Notes: generated by a model not told the origin, from the letters alone. 64,000 bases of DNA from Bermanella sp044597725 (GCF_044597725.1 NZ_CP139003.1:434001-498000), one strand, 5' to 3'; positions 1 through 9,296 are shown, counted from the first letter of the stretch. Translations and numbers: made by a program.

Positions 1-396
1 GATCAATCCATTACGGTTGCCGTGGTAGGTGCACACCTTACTGGCATGCCGCTCAATCATCAGCTCACCAGTCGTAATGCACAGTTGCTTGAGCAAACCC
101 ATACTGCGGAAAAATATCAACTATACGCTCTCGCCAATACCACACCGCCAAAACCGGGTCTTGTGCGTGTGGATGAAGAGCAATCGGGTCACTCCATTAT
201 TGTTGAGTTGTGGCGACTAGATTTGGCGGCCTTTGGCAGTTTCGTTAATGAGATTCCTCAGCCTTTAGGTATTGGCACTTTGGAGCTTATGGATGGACGG
301 TTGGTGAAAGGGTTTATTTGCGAACCCACGGCGTTATCAAGCGCCACTGACATTAGTCATTTTGGTGGCTGGCGCGCTTACATTGCACAGCGTTAA
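1..396 (+). CDS. atzF: Allophanate hydrolase, C-terminal part (5' truncated by window edge)
   Basis: The reading frame is open from base 1 and ends at a TAA at 394-396, so only the last ~131 residues are in the window. The residues from VVGAHLTGMPLN through GWRAYIAQR match the C-terminal domain that follows the amidase domain in allophanate hydrolases, which convert allophanate to CO2 and ammonia. The amidase catalytic triad lies upstream and is not visible. The urea carboxylase gene starts 30 bases downstream on the same strand, so the two make the two-step ATP-dependent urea amidolyase route. An ATG/GTG inside this stretch should not be taken as a real start. Confidence 0.85.
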   Translation, partial: DQSITVAVVGAHLTGMPLNHQLTSRNAQLLEQTHTAEKYQLYALANTTPPKPGLVRVDEEQSGHSIIVELWRLDLAAFGSFVNEIPQPLGIGTLELMDGRLVKGFICEPTALSSATDISHFGGWRAYIAQR

Positions 397-426
397 TGGT
401 TTCAGAACATTACTAAGGAGAGAATT

Positions 427-3400
427 ATGTTAAGCAAAATACTCATTGCCAATCGTGGTGAAATTGCTGTGCGTATTGCACGTACATTAAAACAAATGGG
501 CATTACATCGGTTGCCATCTACGCCCATGCTGATCGTAATAGCGCCCATGTTACGGCTGCAGACGAAGCCCTCAATTTAGGCGAAGGTAGTGTTGCAGAT
601 ACCTATTTGCAAGGTGAGCGTATTGTTGAATTGGCGCTACAATGCGGTGCCCAAGCCGTGATTCCGGGTTATGGTTTTTTAAGTGAAAATGCCGATTTCG
701 CCGAACTTTGTGAAACCAATGGTTTAACTTTTATTGGCCCAACGCCTAAGCAAATGCGTGAATTTGGTTTAAAGCACACGTCTCGACAATTGTGCGAAAA
801 AGCAGGTGTGCCGTTAACACCAGGTACAGGATTGCTAGAAAGCTTGGACGAAGCAATAGAAGCGGTTAAAAAAATCACCTATCCCATTATGCTTAAGTCC
901 ACCGCCGGCGGTGGTGGTATTGGTTTAACCCGTTGCGATAACGAACAAGAATTACGTGACGTATTTGATAGTACACGTCGTTTAGGCGAAAACTATTTCC
1001 GTGATGGTGGCGTGTTTATCGAGCGATTTGTTGCCCAAGCACGTCATATTGAAGTGCAAATATTTGGTGATGGTAAAGGTAACGTCGTTGCTTTAGGCGA
1101 ACGTGATTGCTCGTTGCAACGGCGTAACCAAAAAGTGGTGGAAGAAACCCCTGCCCCTAATCTACCGCAAGCCACTCGAGAAGCACTGCATCAAGCCGCC
1201 ATAGACTTAGGTGAGTCGGTTCATTATCGCAACGCAGGGACGGTTGAATTTATTTATGATAGCGCTCGTGATGAGTTTTACTTTCTGGAAGTAAACAGTC
1301 GCTTGCAAGTGGAGCACCCAGTAACCGAATTGGTCACGGGTGTGGATCTGGTGCAGTGGATGGTGGAATTAGCCAGCGGTGAAAAGCCCAATTTTGAGCA
1401 ATTGGATACACCCAATGGTGCGGCTATGGAAGTGCGCATATACGCGGAAGATCCACTGAAAAACTTTCAGCCAAGTCCTGGGCTTTTAACCGAGGTAATC
1501 TTTCCACAGGCAGAACATATTCGTATTGATACTTGGGTAAGCAGTGGCACTGAAGTAAGCGCGCTTTACGATCCTATGATTGCCAAAATAATTGTACACG
1601 GTGAAAACCGCGAACAAGCCATAGAGCGTTTAAAGGATGCCTTAGATCAAACTTCGTTAGCAGGTATTGCTACAAACTTAGATTATGTTCGTCAAGTTAT
1701 TGCTTGGGCGCCTTTTGTTAATGCCGACCTAAATACTCAAGCATTATTGGATTTTGCTTATCAGCCGCGCCACATTGAAGTAATAGAACCGGGTACTTAT
1801 ACCAGTGTGCAAGATTATCCGGGTCGCAAAGGGTATTGGGATATTGGTGTTCCGCCCTCTGGCCCCATGGATGATTATGCGTTTCGTTTAGCGAATCGTA
1901 TTGTGGGCAACCATGAAAGTGCTGCTGGTATTGAGTCCACTTTAGTTGGCCCCAGTTTTAAATTTCATTGTGATGAGGTGATAGCCTTAACCGGTGGCCA
2001 TAGTTCTGCAAAATTAGATGGTGAAGATGTCGATTTTTGGCAACCTATTTATGTGAAAGCCGGGCAAACATTGTCATTGGGCAAAGTAGAGCAAGGTTGT
2101 CGAACCTATATGGCGGTACGCGGTGGTTTAGATGTGCCCTTGTATTTAGGCAGTCGCGCCACGTTCGCATTGGGCCAATTTGGCGGCCATGCTGGGCGTA
2201 CTTTAAGGGCAAGTGATATGTTGCCTGTTTCCCGTGAAAATATTGCCGCGTGCACAACGCCCGCCCCTCAATACTCAGCGCAGCCTGCGCCGGAAGAACT
2301 TATTCCTAACTATCCGCAACAAGATAATGGTCCTGCCATTTGGCAAATTGGTGTTATGTATGGCCCTCACGGTGCGCCAGACTTTTTTAAACAAGAATCC
2401 ATCGATGAATTTTTAAATACAGACTGGGAGGTACACTATAACTCAAACCGTTTAGGTATACGCTTAAATGGCCCCAAGCCCAGTTTTGCCCGCAAAGATG
2501 GCGGTGAAGCGGGTTTGCACCCATCCAATATTCACGATTGTGAATACGCCATAGGTTCAATTAATTTCACCGGCGATATGCCGGTTATTTTAACCCATGA
2601 CGGCCCAAGTTTAGGTGGGTTTGTGTGCCCAGTTACGATTGTGCAAAGCGAGCTATGGAAAGTTGGGCAAGTAAAACCGGGAGATAAAATTCGCTTTGTG
2701 GCCATGACATTCGAGCATGCGTTAGAACAAGAAAATGCAATAGATCATGCGATTGAAACCCTAAATCCTGCACCGACCATTACTGACCATGGCACACCAA
2801 GTTTATTGCCACAAAAAACCGATTCGGCCACCATTTTGGCACAATTAGCGGCAACAGAAGATCGCCCTGAAGTGGTTTACCGACAGGCGGGTGATAAATA
2901 TATTCTAATTGAATACGGCCCAGTGATATTGGATTTATCTTTCCGTTTTCGTATTCATGGTTTGATGCAGGCATTAAAAAAGGAAAACATTAAAGGCCTC
3001 GAAGAAATGGCGCCGGGCGTGCGCTCATTACAAATTCGCTACGATAGCCGAGTGATTCATCAAAGTCAGTTAATGCAGCGGTTATTAGATGTTGAGCAGC
3101 AGTTACCCAGTGCTGACAATATGTCATTAAATACTCGGGTATTGCATTTACCTATGGCATTTGAAGACAGTGCCACCTTGGATGCGGTGGATAAGTATCG
3201 GCAATCGGTTCAAGAAAAAGCCCCATGGTTACCTAATAACGTGGATTTTATTCAGCGTATTAATGGCCTGAAACATCGCGATGAAGTGAAGCGTATTATT
3301 TATGATGCGAGTTATATGGTATTAGGTTTAGGCGATGTGTATCTGGGTGCTCCGTGTGCGGTTCCCGTTGACCCTAGACACAGGTTACTTACCTCAAAGT

Positions 3401-4086
3401 ACAACCCAGCGCGAACCTATACGGCGGAAGGCACAGTGGGCATTGGCGGTGTTTACATGTGCATCTACGGAATGGACAGCCCCGGCGGTTACCAGTTAGT
3501 GGGTCGTACCTTACCTATTTGGAATAAGTTCTTAAAGAATTCTCAGTTCGCCAAAGATGAACCTTGGTTACTTAAATTCTTTGACCAAGTGCGTTATTAC
3601 GAAGTAAGCGAAGCGGAGCTCGACCAGCAACGTGAGGATTTCCGTGAAGGGCGCTTGCATATAAACATAACTGAAGAGCCATTTAGTCTTGCCGAGTATC
3701 ATCAATTTTTAGATGAAAATAGCAACAGTATTGATCAGTTTAAACATGATCAACAGCAAGCGTTTTTAAAAGAAGTGGAACACTGGAATAGCGGTGATGC
3801 GTTTGGTGAGATAAAGGAACAAGCCCAAGGTGTGGATAGCATTGAGTTACAAGGACAGGCGGTGCGCAGTGATATTGCCGGTAATGTCTGGAAGGTAGAA
3901 GTTGAAGAAGGACAAGCCGTTAAAGCGGGCGATGTATTAGTCATTGTTGAGGCCATGAAGATGGAGTTTCCCGTGTTAGCCCCACAAGACGGTATTGTTG
4001 CCACCTTGTGTTGTTCAGAAGGCCGTGCTGTGCATCCGGGTGATGCATTACTGAGCATTGAAGAACATCAAGAGGTGCTGGCATGA
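427..4086 (+). CDS. uca: Urea carboxylase (biotin-dependent)
   Basis: 1219 residues, the normal size for bacterial urea carboxylase, which carboxylates urea to allophanate using ATP and bicarbonate. Domain order: biotin carboxylase with ATP-grasp fold (about 1-450, with the glycine-rich KSTAGGGGIG loop), a KipA/AHS2-like carboxyltransferase half (about 455-770, starting IEVIEPGTYTSVQDYPG), a KipI/AHS1-like half (about 815-1020) and a C-terminal biotinyl domain with EAMKM, whose lysine is residue 1178. An AAGGAGAG Shine-Dalgarno precedes the ATG at 427. The gene overlaps the following regulator by four bases (ATGA), so they are co-transcribed and probably coupled in translation. Confidence 0.95.
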   Translation: MLSKILIANRGEIAVRIARTLKQMGITSVAIYAHADRNSAHVTAADEALNLGEGSVADTYLQGERIVELALQCGAQAVIPGYGFLSENADFAELCETNGLTFIGPTPKQMREFGLKHTSRQLCEKAGVPLTPGTGLLESLDEAIEAVKKITYPIMLKSTAGGGGIGLTRCDNEQELRDVFDSTRRLGENYFRDGGVFIERFVAQARHIEVQIFGDGKGNVVALGERDCSLQRRNQKVVEETPAPNLPQATREALHQAAIDLGESVHYRNAGTVEFIYDSARDEFYFLEVNSRLQVEHPVTELVTGVDLVQWMVELASGEKPNFEQLDTPNGAAMEVRIYAEDPLKNFQPSPGLLTEVIFPQAEHIRIDTWVSSGTEVSALYDPMIAKIIVHGENREQAIERLKDALDQTSLAGIATNLDYVRQVIAWAPFVNADLNTQALLDFAYQPRHIEVIEPGTYTSVQDYPGRKGYWDIGVPPSGPMDDYAFRLANRIVGNHESAAGIESTLVGPSFKFHCDEVIALTGGHSSAKLDGEDVDFWQPIYVKAGQTLSLGKVEQGCRTYMAVRGGLDVPLYLGSRATFALGQFGGHAGRTLRASDMLPVSRENIAACTTPAPQYSAQPAPEELIPNYPQQDNGPAIWQIGVMYGPHGAPDFFKQESIDEFLNTDWEVHYNSNRLGIRLNGPKPSFARKDGGEAGLHPSNIHDCEYAIGSINFTGDMPVILTHDGPSLGGFVCPVTIVQSELWKVGQVKPGDKIRFVAMTFEHALEQENAIDHAIETLNPAPTITDHGTPSLLPQKTDSATILAQLAATEDRPEVVYRQAGDKYILIEYGPVILDLSFRFRIHGLMQALKKENIKGLEEMAPGVRSLQIRYDSRVIHQSQLMQRLLDVEQQLPSADNMSLNTRVLHLPMAFEDSATLDAVDKYRQSVQEKAPWLPNNVDFIQRINGLKHRDEVKRIIYDASYMVLGLGDVYLGAPCAVPVDPRHRLLTSKYNPARTYTAEGTVGIGGVYMCIYGMDSPGGYQLVGRTLPIWNKFLKNSQFAKDEPWLLKFFDQVRYYEVSEAELDQQREDFREGRLHINITEEPFSLAEYHQFLDENSNSIDQFKHDQQQAFLKEVEHWNSGDAFGEIKEQAQGVDSIELQGQAVRSDIAGNVWKVEVEEGQAVKAGDVLVIVEAMKMEFPVLAPQDGIVATLCCSEGRAVHPGDALLSIEEHQEVLA

Positions 4087-4796
4087 GCGCAGAAAAGCGT
4101 CCACAAAACTTAGCTGAACGTATTTATCAACGCTTAAAGCAGGATATTTTTGATTTTCAATTATTGCCTGCGGAGCGTTTCAGCGAAACAGAAATTGCCA
4201 GTCGTATGCAGTCTAGTCGCACGCCAGTGCGTGAAGCCTTGTATCGGCTTGAGCGCGATGGTTATGTGCAAGTCCATTTTCGTAATGGCTGGCAGGTGCG
4301 GCCGTTTGATTTTCGCTATTTTGAAGATTTATATGATGTTCGCACTTTACTTGAATGTGAGGCGGTAGGGCGTATTTGCGACCATTCCGAGCGAGCTGAG
4401 TTATTGCGCCCTTTAATGGCTATTTGGTGTTGTTCTAAAGAACAGCGTTTAAGCGATAGCTCGCAGGTAGCGGCGCTTGATGAAGAGTTTCATTTTGAGT
4501 TGGTGGAGCTAGCCGGCAACCATGAAATGGCGGCTATTCACCGAGATGTGTGTGAACGTTTGCGCATTATTCGGCGCTTAGACTTTACTCAGGCTGGTCG
4601 TATAGAGGCTACTTACAATGAACATAGTGCTATCTTAGGTTTGCTCGCAGACGCAAATGCACAGCAAGCAACGCAGGATTTAACCCATCATATTGATATA
4701 AGTAAGCGAACCGTAAGAGATATTACCTTGCATCGGATTCAAATAGCCAAAAGCCGCTATAACATGAATATCCGACAACCCGAGCTGGCGGATTGA
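4083..4796 (+). CDS. GntR-family (FadR/FCD type) transcriptional regulator
   Basis: 237 residues. An N-terminal winged helix (about 10-75, with SETEIASRMQSSRTPVREAL as the recognition region) is followed by an all-helical FCD ligand-binding domain (about 85-225), with the acidic/histidine residues (DEEFHFELVELAGN, then H near 180 and 205) that bind a metal in this subfamily. The start codon overlaps the end of urea carboxylase. Inference: a local regulator of the urea amidolyase genes responding to a small carboxylate or nitrogen metabolite; the ligand cannot be read from sequence. Confidence 0.88.
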   Translation: MSAEKRPQNLAERIYQRLKQDIFDFQLLPAERFSETEIASRMQSSRTPVREALYRLERDGYVQVHFRNGWQVRPFDFRYFEDLYDVRTLLECEAVGRICDHSERAELLRPLMAIWCCSKEQRLSDSSQVAALDEEFHFELVELAGNHEMAAIHRDVCERLRIIRRLDFTQAGRIEATYNEHSAILGLLADANAQQATQDLTHHIDISKRTVRDITLHRIQIAKSRYNMNIRQPELAD

Positions 4797-4924
4797 GGGT
4801 TTTCTCAAGGAACCTTTGCCACTTCAGGTAGCCTGAGTAAGGGTTGCCTGCGGGTTCTGCATTCCCAGCTTGGCTAAGACTTGGTATAGTGCGCAGCACT
4901 TTTTACATTAAGAATAAGAGTTTC

Positions 4925-5545
4925 ATGTATAAATACTTGCTAGTCATGACGGCCCTGCTGTCACCCGTCTGTGTTCAAGCCGAATTAACTACCAATATCG
5001 GCACTGCTAATAAATACATGTTCCGTGGCGTTAAGCAAAGCGGTCCAGATATCATCGCTCATGGTGGTATCGACTATAACGGGCCATGGGGCGTTTATGC
5101 TGGGGCCTGGGGTTATACAGGTAGTATCGAAGATTTTGATAGCAGTGAGGTAAACGCTTACGGTGGTTTCGCGTTTAATCTATGGAATATGTCGGTAGGC
5201 CTGGGTGCAATTGCTTACGAGCGCAGTGAGTCAAAACCCGACAACACCGAATATAACCTGAATTTAGCTTGGAATGCTTACCGTTTGAGCAGTTATCAAG
5301 ATGAAGACGATACTTATCAATACCATGAAGTGGCGGCCAACTATGATGTATTTGGTGATGGTGGCATTGTAGTGACTGCCGGTATGCTCGACCCTAAAGC
5401 CACAGGCGCTGATGAAACCTTTAACTACAGCGTTAGCTGGGTGCAAGCTTTACCCAATGGCGTCGACTTTGAAGTTAATGTTCTGCGTCACGACGACAAA
5501 GGCAACTCACTGGTCTTAGGCCTCACTCGCCAATTTGAGTGGTAA
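4925..5545 (+). CDS. TorF family putative porin
   Basis: 206 residues from the ATG at 4925. The frame is open further upstream (to 4844), but those residues do not look like protein, and from 4925 a clean signal peptide begins (MYKYLLVMTALLSPVCVQA, cleavage before ELTTN). The mature part begins TTNIGTANKYMFRGVKQSG, the hallmark of the TIGR02001/TorF family, followed by alternating aromatic/glycine beta strands and a terminal W (QFEW), as in outer-membrane barrels. Function beyond a predicted outer-membrane beta barrel is not established. It is monocistronic, followed by a stem-loop at 5562-5584. Confidence 0.8.
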   Translation: MYKYLLVMTALLSPVCVQAELTTNIGTANKYMFRGVKQSGPDIIAHGGIDYNGPWGVYAGAWGYTGSIEDFDSSEVNAYGGFAFNLWNMSVGLGAIAYERSESKPDNTEYNLNLAWNAYRLSSYQDEDDTYQYHEVAANYDVFGDGGIVVTAGMLDPKATGADETFNYSVSWVQALPNGVDFEVNVLRHDDKGNSLVLGLTRQFEW

Positions 5546-5561
5546 AATACCTGCTGCAAAT

Positions 5562-5584
5562 CAGTTCGCCGTTCTGGCGAACTG
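5562..5584 (+). terminator. Stem-loop after the TorF porin
   Basis: A perfect 9-bp stem (CAGTTCGCC / GGCGAACTG) with a 5-base loop lies 17 bases after the porin stop. There is no run of T after it, so it may stabilise the mRNA 3' end or be a factor-assisted terminator rather than a classical intrinsic one. Confidence 0.5.
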
Positions 5585-5649
5585 CGTCTAATATGTAAAA
5601 ATAGTCTTTCAATGCACCCCTTATATGCGTAATTAGTATAGCTAATTAT

Positions 5650-5678
5650 CTGACATTCCTAACACCTTGAACTATATA
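5650..5678 (+). promoter_or_regulatory. Sigma-70-type promoter candidate for sutA
   Basis: CTGACA at 5650-5655 (5/6 to the -35 consensus) and TATATA at 5673-5678 are separated by exactly 17 bases. Initiation would fall near 5685 and give a leader of about 40 bases ending in a very strong AGGAGGGG ribosome binding site at about 5715. Prediction only. Confidence 0.5.
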
Positions 5679-5725
5679 TTTAATCGACTTAACAAACTCA
5701 AGGATTCAGGGATAGGAGGGGAAAC

Positions 5726-5980
5726 ATGCCTAAGTCCGAAAAAATAGCACTTGATCAAGCCCAAAACGAAGACGATTACGCACCAGATTTGGACTACATG
5801 GGGAGTTCAGAAGAAGGGGTTCATCGTTCCATTGCATCTCGAGAAAAGCTGCGTAATAAAGTAAACAGTGAAATCGAGGAGTTTTTAAAATCCGGTGGTA
5901 ACATCAGTGAAATCGAGCCTAACGTTATGGCCGATCCACCACGCAAACCCACTTCTAATTACGGCTCGCGCCCTATTTAA
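5726..5980 (+). CDS. sutA: SutA-like RNA-polymerase-binding regulator
   Basis: 84 residues, highly charged: an acidic N-terminus (DQAQNEDDYAPDLDYMG), a short predicted helix (about 28-55) and the conserved tail EIEPNVMADPPRKP...YGSRPI. That tail matches what I recall of Pseudomonas SutA, a small protein that binds RNA polymerase and adjusts transcription during slow growth. The acidic head is shorter here than in Pseudomonas. An exceptionally strong Shine-Dalgarno (AGGAGGGG) precedes the ATG, and an intrinsic terminator follows, so it is a compact single-gene unit. Family assignment rests on the C-terminal motif. Confidence 0.75.
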   Translation: MPKSEKIALDQAQNEDDYAPDLDYMGSSEEGVHRSIASREKLRNKVNSEIEEFLKSGGNISEIEPNVMADPPRKPTSNYGSRPI

Positions 5981-5984
5981 CATT

Positions 5985-6013
5985 AAACCCAGCATAAGCT
6001 GGGTTTTTCTTTT
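5985..6013 (+). terminator. Intrinsic terminator after sutA
   Basis: Perfect 9-bp stem AAACCCAGC/GCTGGGTTT (5985-5993 and 5998-6006) with an ATAA loop, followed by TTCTTTTT. It sits 5 bases after the sutA stop. It also lies just beyond the 3' end of the convergent pyrC' gene and may serve both. Confidence 0.85.
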
Positions 6014-6024
6014 TCTGCGGTTCA

Positions 6025-7314
6025 TCAAGCTCGATAGACAATTTGCCCTTGCTTTACTGTGCAAGTAACCGACGCATTTAACGTTTGATTAACCCAAGGA
6101 TTGTTTTTCCCCTTGCTATACAGATCTTGCGATTGTAAACAAGATGGCTTGTGTAAATCGATAATCGCTAAATTTGCTTCTGCTTGCATCTTGAGCTGCC
6201 CTTTAGGTAACCCCATCTGTTGTGCAGGTACCGAGGTTACGGCTTTAACTGCCGCACTTAAGGTTAATTTTTTCTTCTCTACCAAACTTAGCAATACACT
6301 GGTAAAACTATCTAAGCAGCTAATGCCGGCTTCACTGGCAGAAAAAGGCGCCATTTTAGCGGCCACTTCATGGGGACGATGATTACTGCAAATTGAAAGC
6401 ACCCCATCTTCTACTCCCTGCAATAATGCCTGCTGTGTTTTGCTGCAGCGATAAACAGGTTTTACATGCATAAGACTGTCGTAGCCGAGGGCGTCTTCAT
6501 CAGTAAATACAAGGTTGCCTAAAGCTACATCCGCTGTGACGTTTATGCCTTGGGCTTGTGCCTGTCGAATCATATCTAAACTGGTAGCAGTCGTGATTCG
6601 GCTTACATGGAGTTTCACGCCGGTTTCTTTGGCTAAAATTAAATGCTGAGCTAAAGCGCAGGTTTCGGCGCTTTCACTTACCCCTGCAAGACCAAGGCGG
6701 CTGCTGGTTGCGCCTTCGTGAAGGTTGCCATCTTGTGCCAGCGCTCTATCGATAGGCGTAATGATGACGGGAATATCAAACCCAGCAGCGTAGTGATAAC
6801 ACTGCTTAATAACGTGGTTATCTTTAAAGCCTAAATCGAGTTGAGTTAGAGCAATACAGCCTGCTTCTTTTAAACCGTGCATATTGCTCAGTTGTTCGCC
6901 TTCTAATCCTGCGGTTAATGCGCCCAGGGGAATAACATGGCAAAAGCCTGCGTAGCGTGCTTTTTCTTCCACTAACTGAGCGACGGCAGCGCTGTCTACT
7001 ACCGGTTTGCTATCAGGTGAACTTAACAAGGTAGTAATGCCCGAACGAGAAGCTGCTTGCGTTTCGCTATGAATTGAACCTTTATGGCTGTAGCCAGGTT
7101 CTGGCAGATAAGCGAGTAAATCAATTAACCCAGGAATAACCAGCTGATTACTTGCATCAATGGTGGCTTCTGCCACAAAGTCTTTAGGTGCTTTGCCGAT
7201 GGCAACAATACTGTCGTTTTCGATAAAAATATCCATGATGCCATCGATATTTTGGCTAGGATCAAAAACTCGGCCTTGGCTAATTTGGAGTCGATGTTGA
7301 GGTGTGATTTTCAT
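6025..7314 (-). CDS. pyrC': Dihydroorotase-like PyrC' (predicted non-catalytic ATCase partner)
   Basis: 429 residues, amidohydrolase/type I dihydroorotase fold. In active enzymes the motif after VxPGLxD is HxHxR, providing metal ligands. Here residues 65-74 read DLLAYLPEPG, so both histidines (positions 67 and 69) and the arginine (71) are lost. Near the C-terminus the usual T/S-D-H-x-P-H motif reads SNHRPH, so the catalytic Asp is Asn. It starts one base after the pyrB stop, last gene of pyrR-pyrB-pyrC'. Known from Pseudomonas: an inactive PyrC' assembles with PyrB into a dodecameric aspartate transcarbamoylase. Inference: same structural role here, with the real dihydroorotase elsewhere. 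Confidence 0.9.
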   Translation of the reverse strand: MKITPQHRLQISQGRVFDPSQNIDGIMDIFIENDSIVAIGKAPKDFVAEATIDASNQLVIPGLIDLLAYLPEPGYSHKGSIHSETQAASRSGITTLLSSPDSKPVVDSAAVAQLVEEKARYAGFCHVIPLGALTAGLEGEQLSNMHGLKEAGCIALTQLDLGFKDNHVIKQCYHYAAGFDIPVIITPIDRALAQDGNLHEGATSSRLGLAGVSESAETCALAQHLILAKETGVKLHVSRITTATSLDMIRQAQAQGINVTADVALGNLVFTDEDALGYDSLMHVKPVYRCSKTQQALLQGVEDGVLSICSNHRPHEVAAKMAPFSASEAGISCLDSFTSVLLSLVEKKKLTLSAAVKAVTSVPAQQMGLPKGQLKMQAEANLAIIDLHKPSCLQSQDLYSKGKNNPWVNQTLNASVTCTVKQGQIVYRA

Positions 7315-7315
7315 A

Positions 7316-8296
7316 TTACATCTCCTCCTGAAGCGTTTGTGTTTGCCCGCTCATGGCCATGGCCATAACCGCCATCCGCAATGGAATACCATTGCTGACT
7401 TGTTTTAATATGACGCTTTGCGGACCATCGGCCACAGCACTTTCAATTTCTACACCTCGATTTATTGGGCCGGGGTGCATCACAATGGCATTTGAATTAG
7501 CGTACTTTAGTTTGTCGGTGCTAAGACCAAATAATTTGTAATATTCCGATTCACTGGGCAGTAACGCGTTATGCATACGTTCCTTTTGCAGGCGCAGCAT
7601 GATGATGACATCAACACCTTTTAAGCCTTGCTGCATATTATTGAATGCTTTTACGCCCATGCTTTCGATGTCGGCGGGGAGTAATGTATTTGGGCCCACC
7701 ACTCTTACTTCGTTGGCACCTAGTGTTTTCAATGCATGAATTTGTGAGCGGGCTACACGGCTGTGCAGAATGTCGCCAACAATAGCCACTTTAAGCGAGC
7801 CAAAATCACCTTTTTCGCGGCGAATCGTTAGCATGTCTAACATGGCTTGTGTGGGGTGCGCGTGACGACCATCCCCTGCATTGATAACCGCTACGTTGGG
7901 TGTTATGTGTTCGGCAATAAAATGGGCGGCGCCAGAATCGGCGTGACGCACAACAAACATATCGCTGTACATGGATTCTAAATTCCACAACGTATCCATC
8001 AGTGTTTCGCCTTTACTTGTGGCGCTACGAGCAATATCTAAATTGAGAATGTTGGCGCTTAAGCGTTTGGCTGCTAATTCAAATGTGGAACGAGTGCGTG
8101 TTGAATTTTCAAAGAATAAATTAACGACGGTTTTACCGCGCAGTAACGGGACTGTTTTAACACTGCGTGCTTGGGTGCCAATAAAACTATCGGCGGTATC
8201 TAAAATTTCGGTTAAGAGATCTAGGCTCAAGCCTTCGGTGGTTAAAAAATGTTTTAACCGTCCTTCTTTATTTAATTGTGTGGTTATAGGATTCAT
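7316..8296 (-). CDS. pyrB: Aspartate carbamoyltransferase catalytic subunit
   Basis: 326 residues; second step of pyrimidine synthesis, making N-carbamoyl-aspartate. Carbamoyl-phosphate-binding STRTR is in FFENSTRTRSTFEL, HPTQAMLDM forms the other half of that site, and MHPGPINRG is the aspartate-side loop. The N-terminus is about 15-20 residues longer than in E. coli PyrB, as in Pseudomonas-type class A enzymes where the extension helps regulation. It overlaps pyrR by 4 bases and is followed after 1 base by pyrC'. No pyrI regulatory gene is present, consistent with a PyrB-PyrC' complex. Confidence 0.96.
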   Translation of the reverse strand: MNPITTQLNKEGRLKHFLTTEGLSLDLLTEILDTADSFIGTQARSVKTVPLLRGKTVVNLFFENSTRTRSTFELAAKRLSANILNLDIARSATSKGETLMDTLWNLESMYSDMFVVRHADSGAAHFIAEHITPNVAVINAGDGRHAHPTQAMLDMLTIRREKGDFGSLKVAIVGDILHSRVARSQIHALKTLGANEVRVVGPNTLLPADIESMGVKAFNNMQQGLKGVDVIIMLRLQKERMHNALLPSESEYYKLFGLSTDKLKYANSNAIVMHPGPINRGVEIESAVADGPQSVILKQVSNGIPLRMAVMAMAMSGQTQTLQEEM

Positions 8297-8802
8297 GGAC
8301 GAGCCTCGTTAATGTTGGCTAAGCGCAAGGCTAAAGGTGATGGGCCTTCTAGTTTTATGCGTTGATTGGGCTCAAGGTCGAAGCGGGCTCCGACAACATC
8401 GGCTTGAATAGGCAGCTCACGGTGGCCCACATCAATGAGACTGGTAAGCACAATTTTATTTGGGCGGCCATAATCGAATAACTCATTCATGGCGGCACGA
8501 ATGGTTCGACCCGACATGATGACGTCGTCTACCAAAATAACGGTTTTGCCTTCAATTCCGGGGAGTTTGCTGCTTTTAACTTCTGGGTGTAACCCTTTTT
8601 GCGTGAAGTCGTCGCGATAAAAACTAATGTCGAGTAAACCTAAATCGGTTGTGGCATTTAATGCTTTGTGCAAAGCGTCAGCCACCCAAGCACCACCTGT
8701 GTGAATGCCCACAATCACGACTTTCTCGCTTGTAGTATCCAGCTGTGCGCTTAGTTGCTGCGCCATGGCGTTAATTAACTCAGTGGGTTGAGGTAAGGCC
8801 AT
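8293..8802 (-). CDS. pyrR: PyrR: pyrimidine operon regulator / uracil phosphoribosyltransferase family
   Basis: 169 residues. The PRPP-binding motif VILVDDVIMSGRTIRAAM is complete, as are the flanking conserved SFYRDDF and DVGHRELPIQADVVG segments. PyrR binds pyr mRNA in Gram-positives and has uracil phosphoribosyltransferase activity; in gammaproteobacteria it sits, as here, directly upstream of pyrB, with less certain regulatory action. I see no clear PyrR-type anti-antiterminator hairpin in the 32 bases before it, so mRNA-binding regulation is not supported by the sequence here. Confidence 0.93.
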   Translation of the reverse strand: MALPQPTELINAMAQQLSAQLDTTSEKVVIVGIHTGGAWVADALHKALNATTDLGLLDISFYRDDFTQKGLHPEVKSSKLPGIEGKTVILVDDVIMSGRTIRAAMNELFDYGRPNKIVLTSLIDVGHRELPIQADVVGARFDLEPNQRIKLEGPSPLALRLANINEARP

Positions 8803-8834
8803 GTTGGCTCCTATTGATTGCCCGTGGGCTTAAT

Positions 8835-9296
8835 TCATGAATGCGGTAAGGGATGTAACTGCAACCATGATTCTAAAATAAATTGTGCCGCTAACGCATC
8901 TACAGGGTCTGACTTGTAATGACCTTTGTGACCGCGTTGTTTGGCAATTTGTTTGGCTTCAAATGTTGTTAAGCGTTCATCAATAGTGAAACTGGGTAAA
9001 CCGTAGCGACCATGTAAACGATTGGCAAACTTGTTAGCGCGACGTGACATTTCACTCTCGGTTCCATCCATATTAATGGGTAGGCCGACGACAAACCCCT
9101 GCGGTTGCCATTCTTTTACCAGAGCATCTAATTGGTGCCAATTGGGTTTGCCATCTTGCGCGTTAATACAGCCCACTGCTTGAGCTTGTTGAGTTAAACG
9201 CTGACCCATAGAAACGCCCATGCGTTTGGTGCCAAAGTCAAACCCCATTAAGCGGCTAAGGTCGTCCTTAGGTTCACTATGCATGACCAGCATCAC
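8835..9296 (-). CDS. ruvX: RuvX/YqgF Holliday-junction resolvase-like nuclease (pre-16S rRNA nuclease)
   Basis: 153 residues, RNase H-like fold. The motifs are GFDFGTKRMGVS (catalytic Asp), VVGLPINMDGTES, IDERLTT and KSDPVDALAAQ with the last catalytic Asp. The family processes the 5' end of 16S rRNA and has been linked to Holliday junction resolution. The frame starts with GTG at 9296; ATG at 9293 or 9284 are alternatives. It overlaps algH by about 20 bases, so translation is likely coupled. Confidence 0.93.
   Translation of the reverse strand: MMLVMHSEPKDDLSRLMGFDFGTKRMGVSMGQRLTQQAQAVGCINAQDGKPNWHQLDALVKEWQPQGFVVGLPINMDGTESEMSRRANKFANRLHGRYGLPSFTIDERLTTFEAKQIAKQRGHKGHYKSDPVDALAAQFILESWLQLHPLPHS

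Noticed and set aside
2045..2257. Minus-strand frame within urea carboxylase
   Set aside because: Internal shadow frame in a well-conserved gene, no start signals.
8803..8834. PyrR-binding attenuator before pyrR
   Set aside because: Only 32 bases separate ruvX and pyrR; no antiterminator/terminator pair can be drawn.
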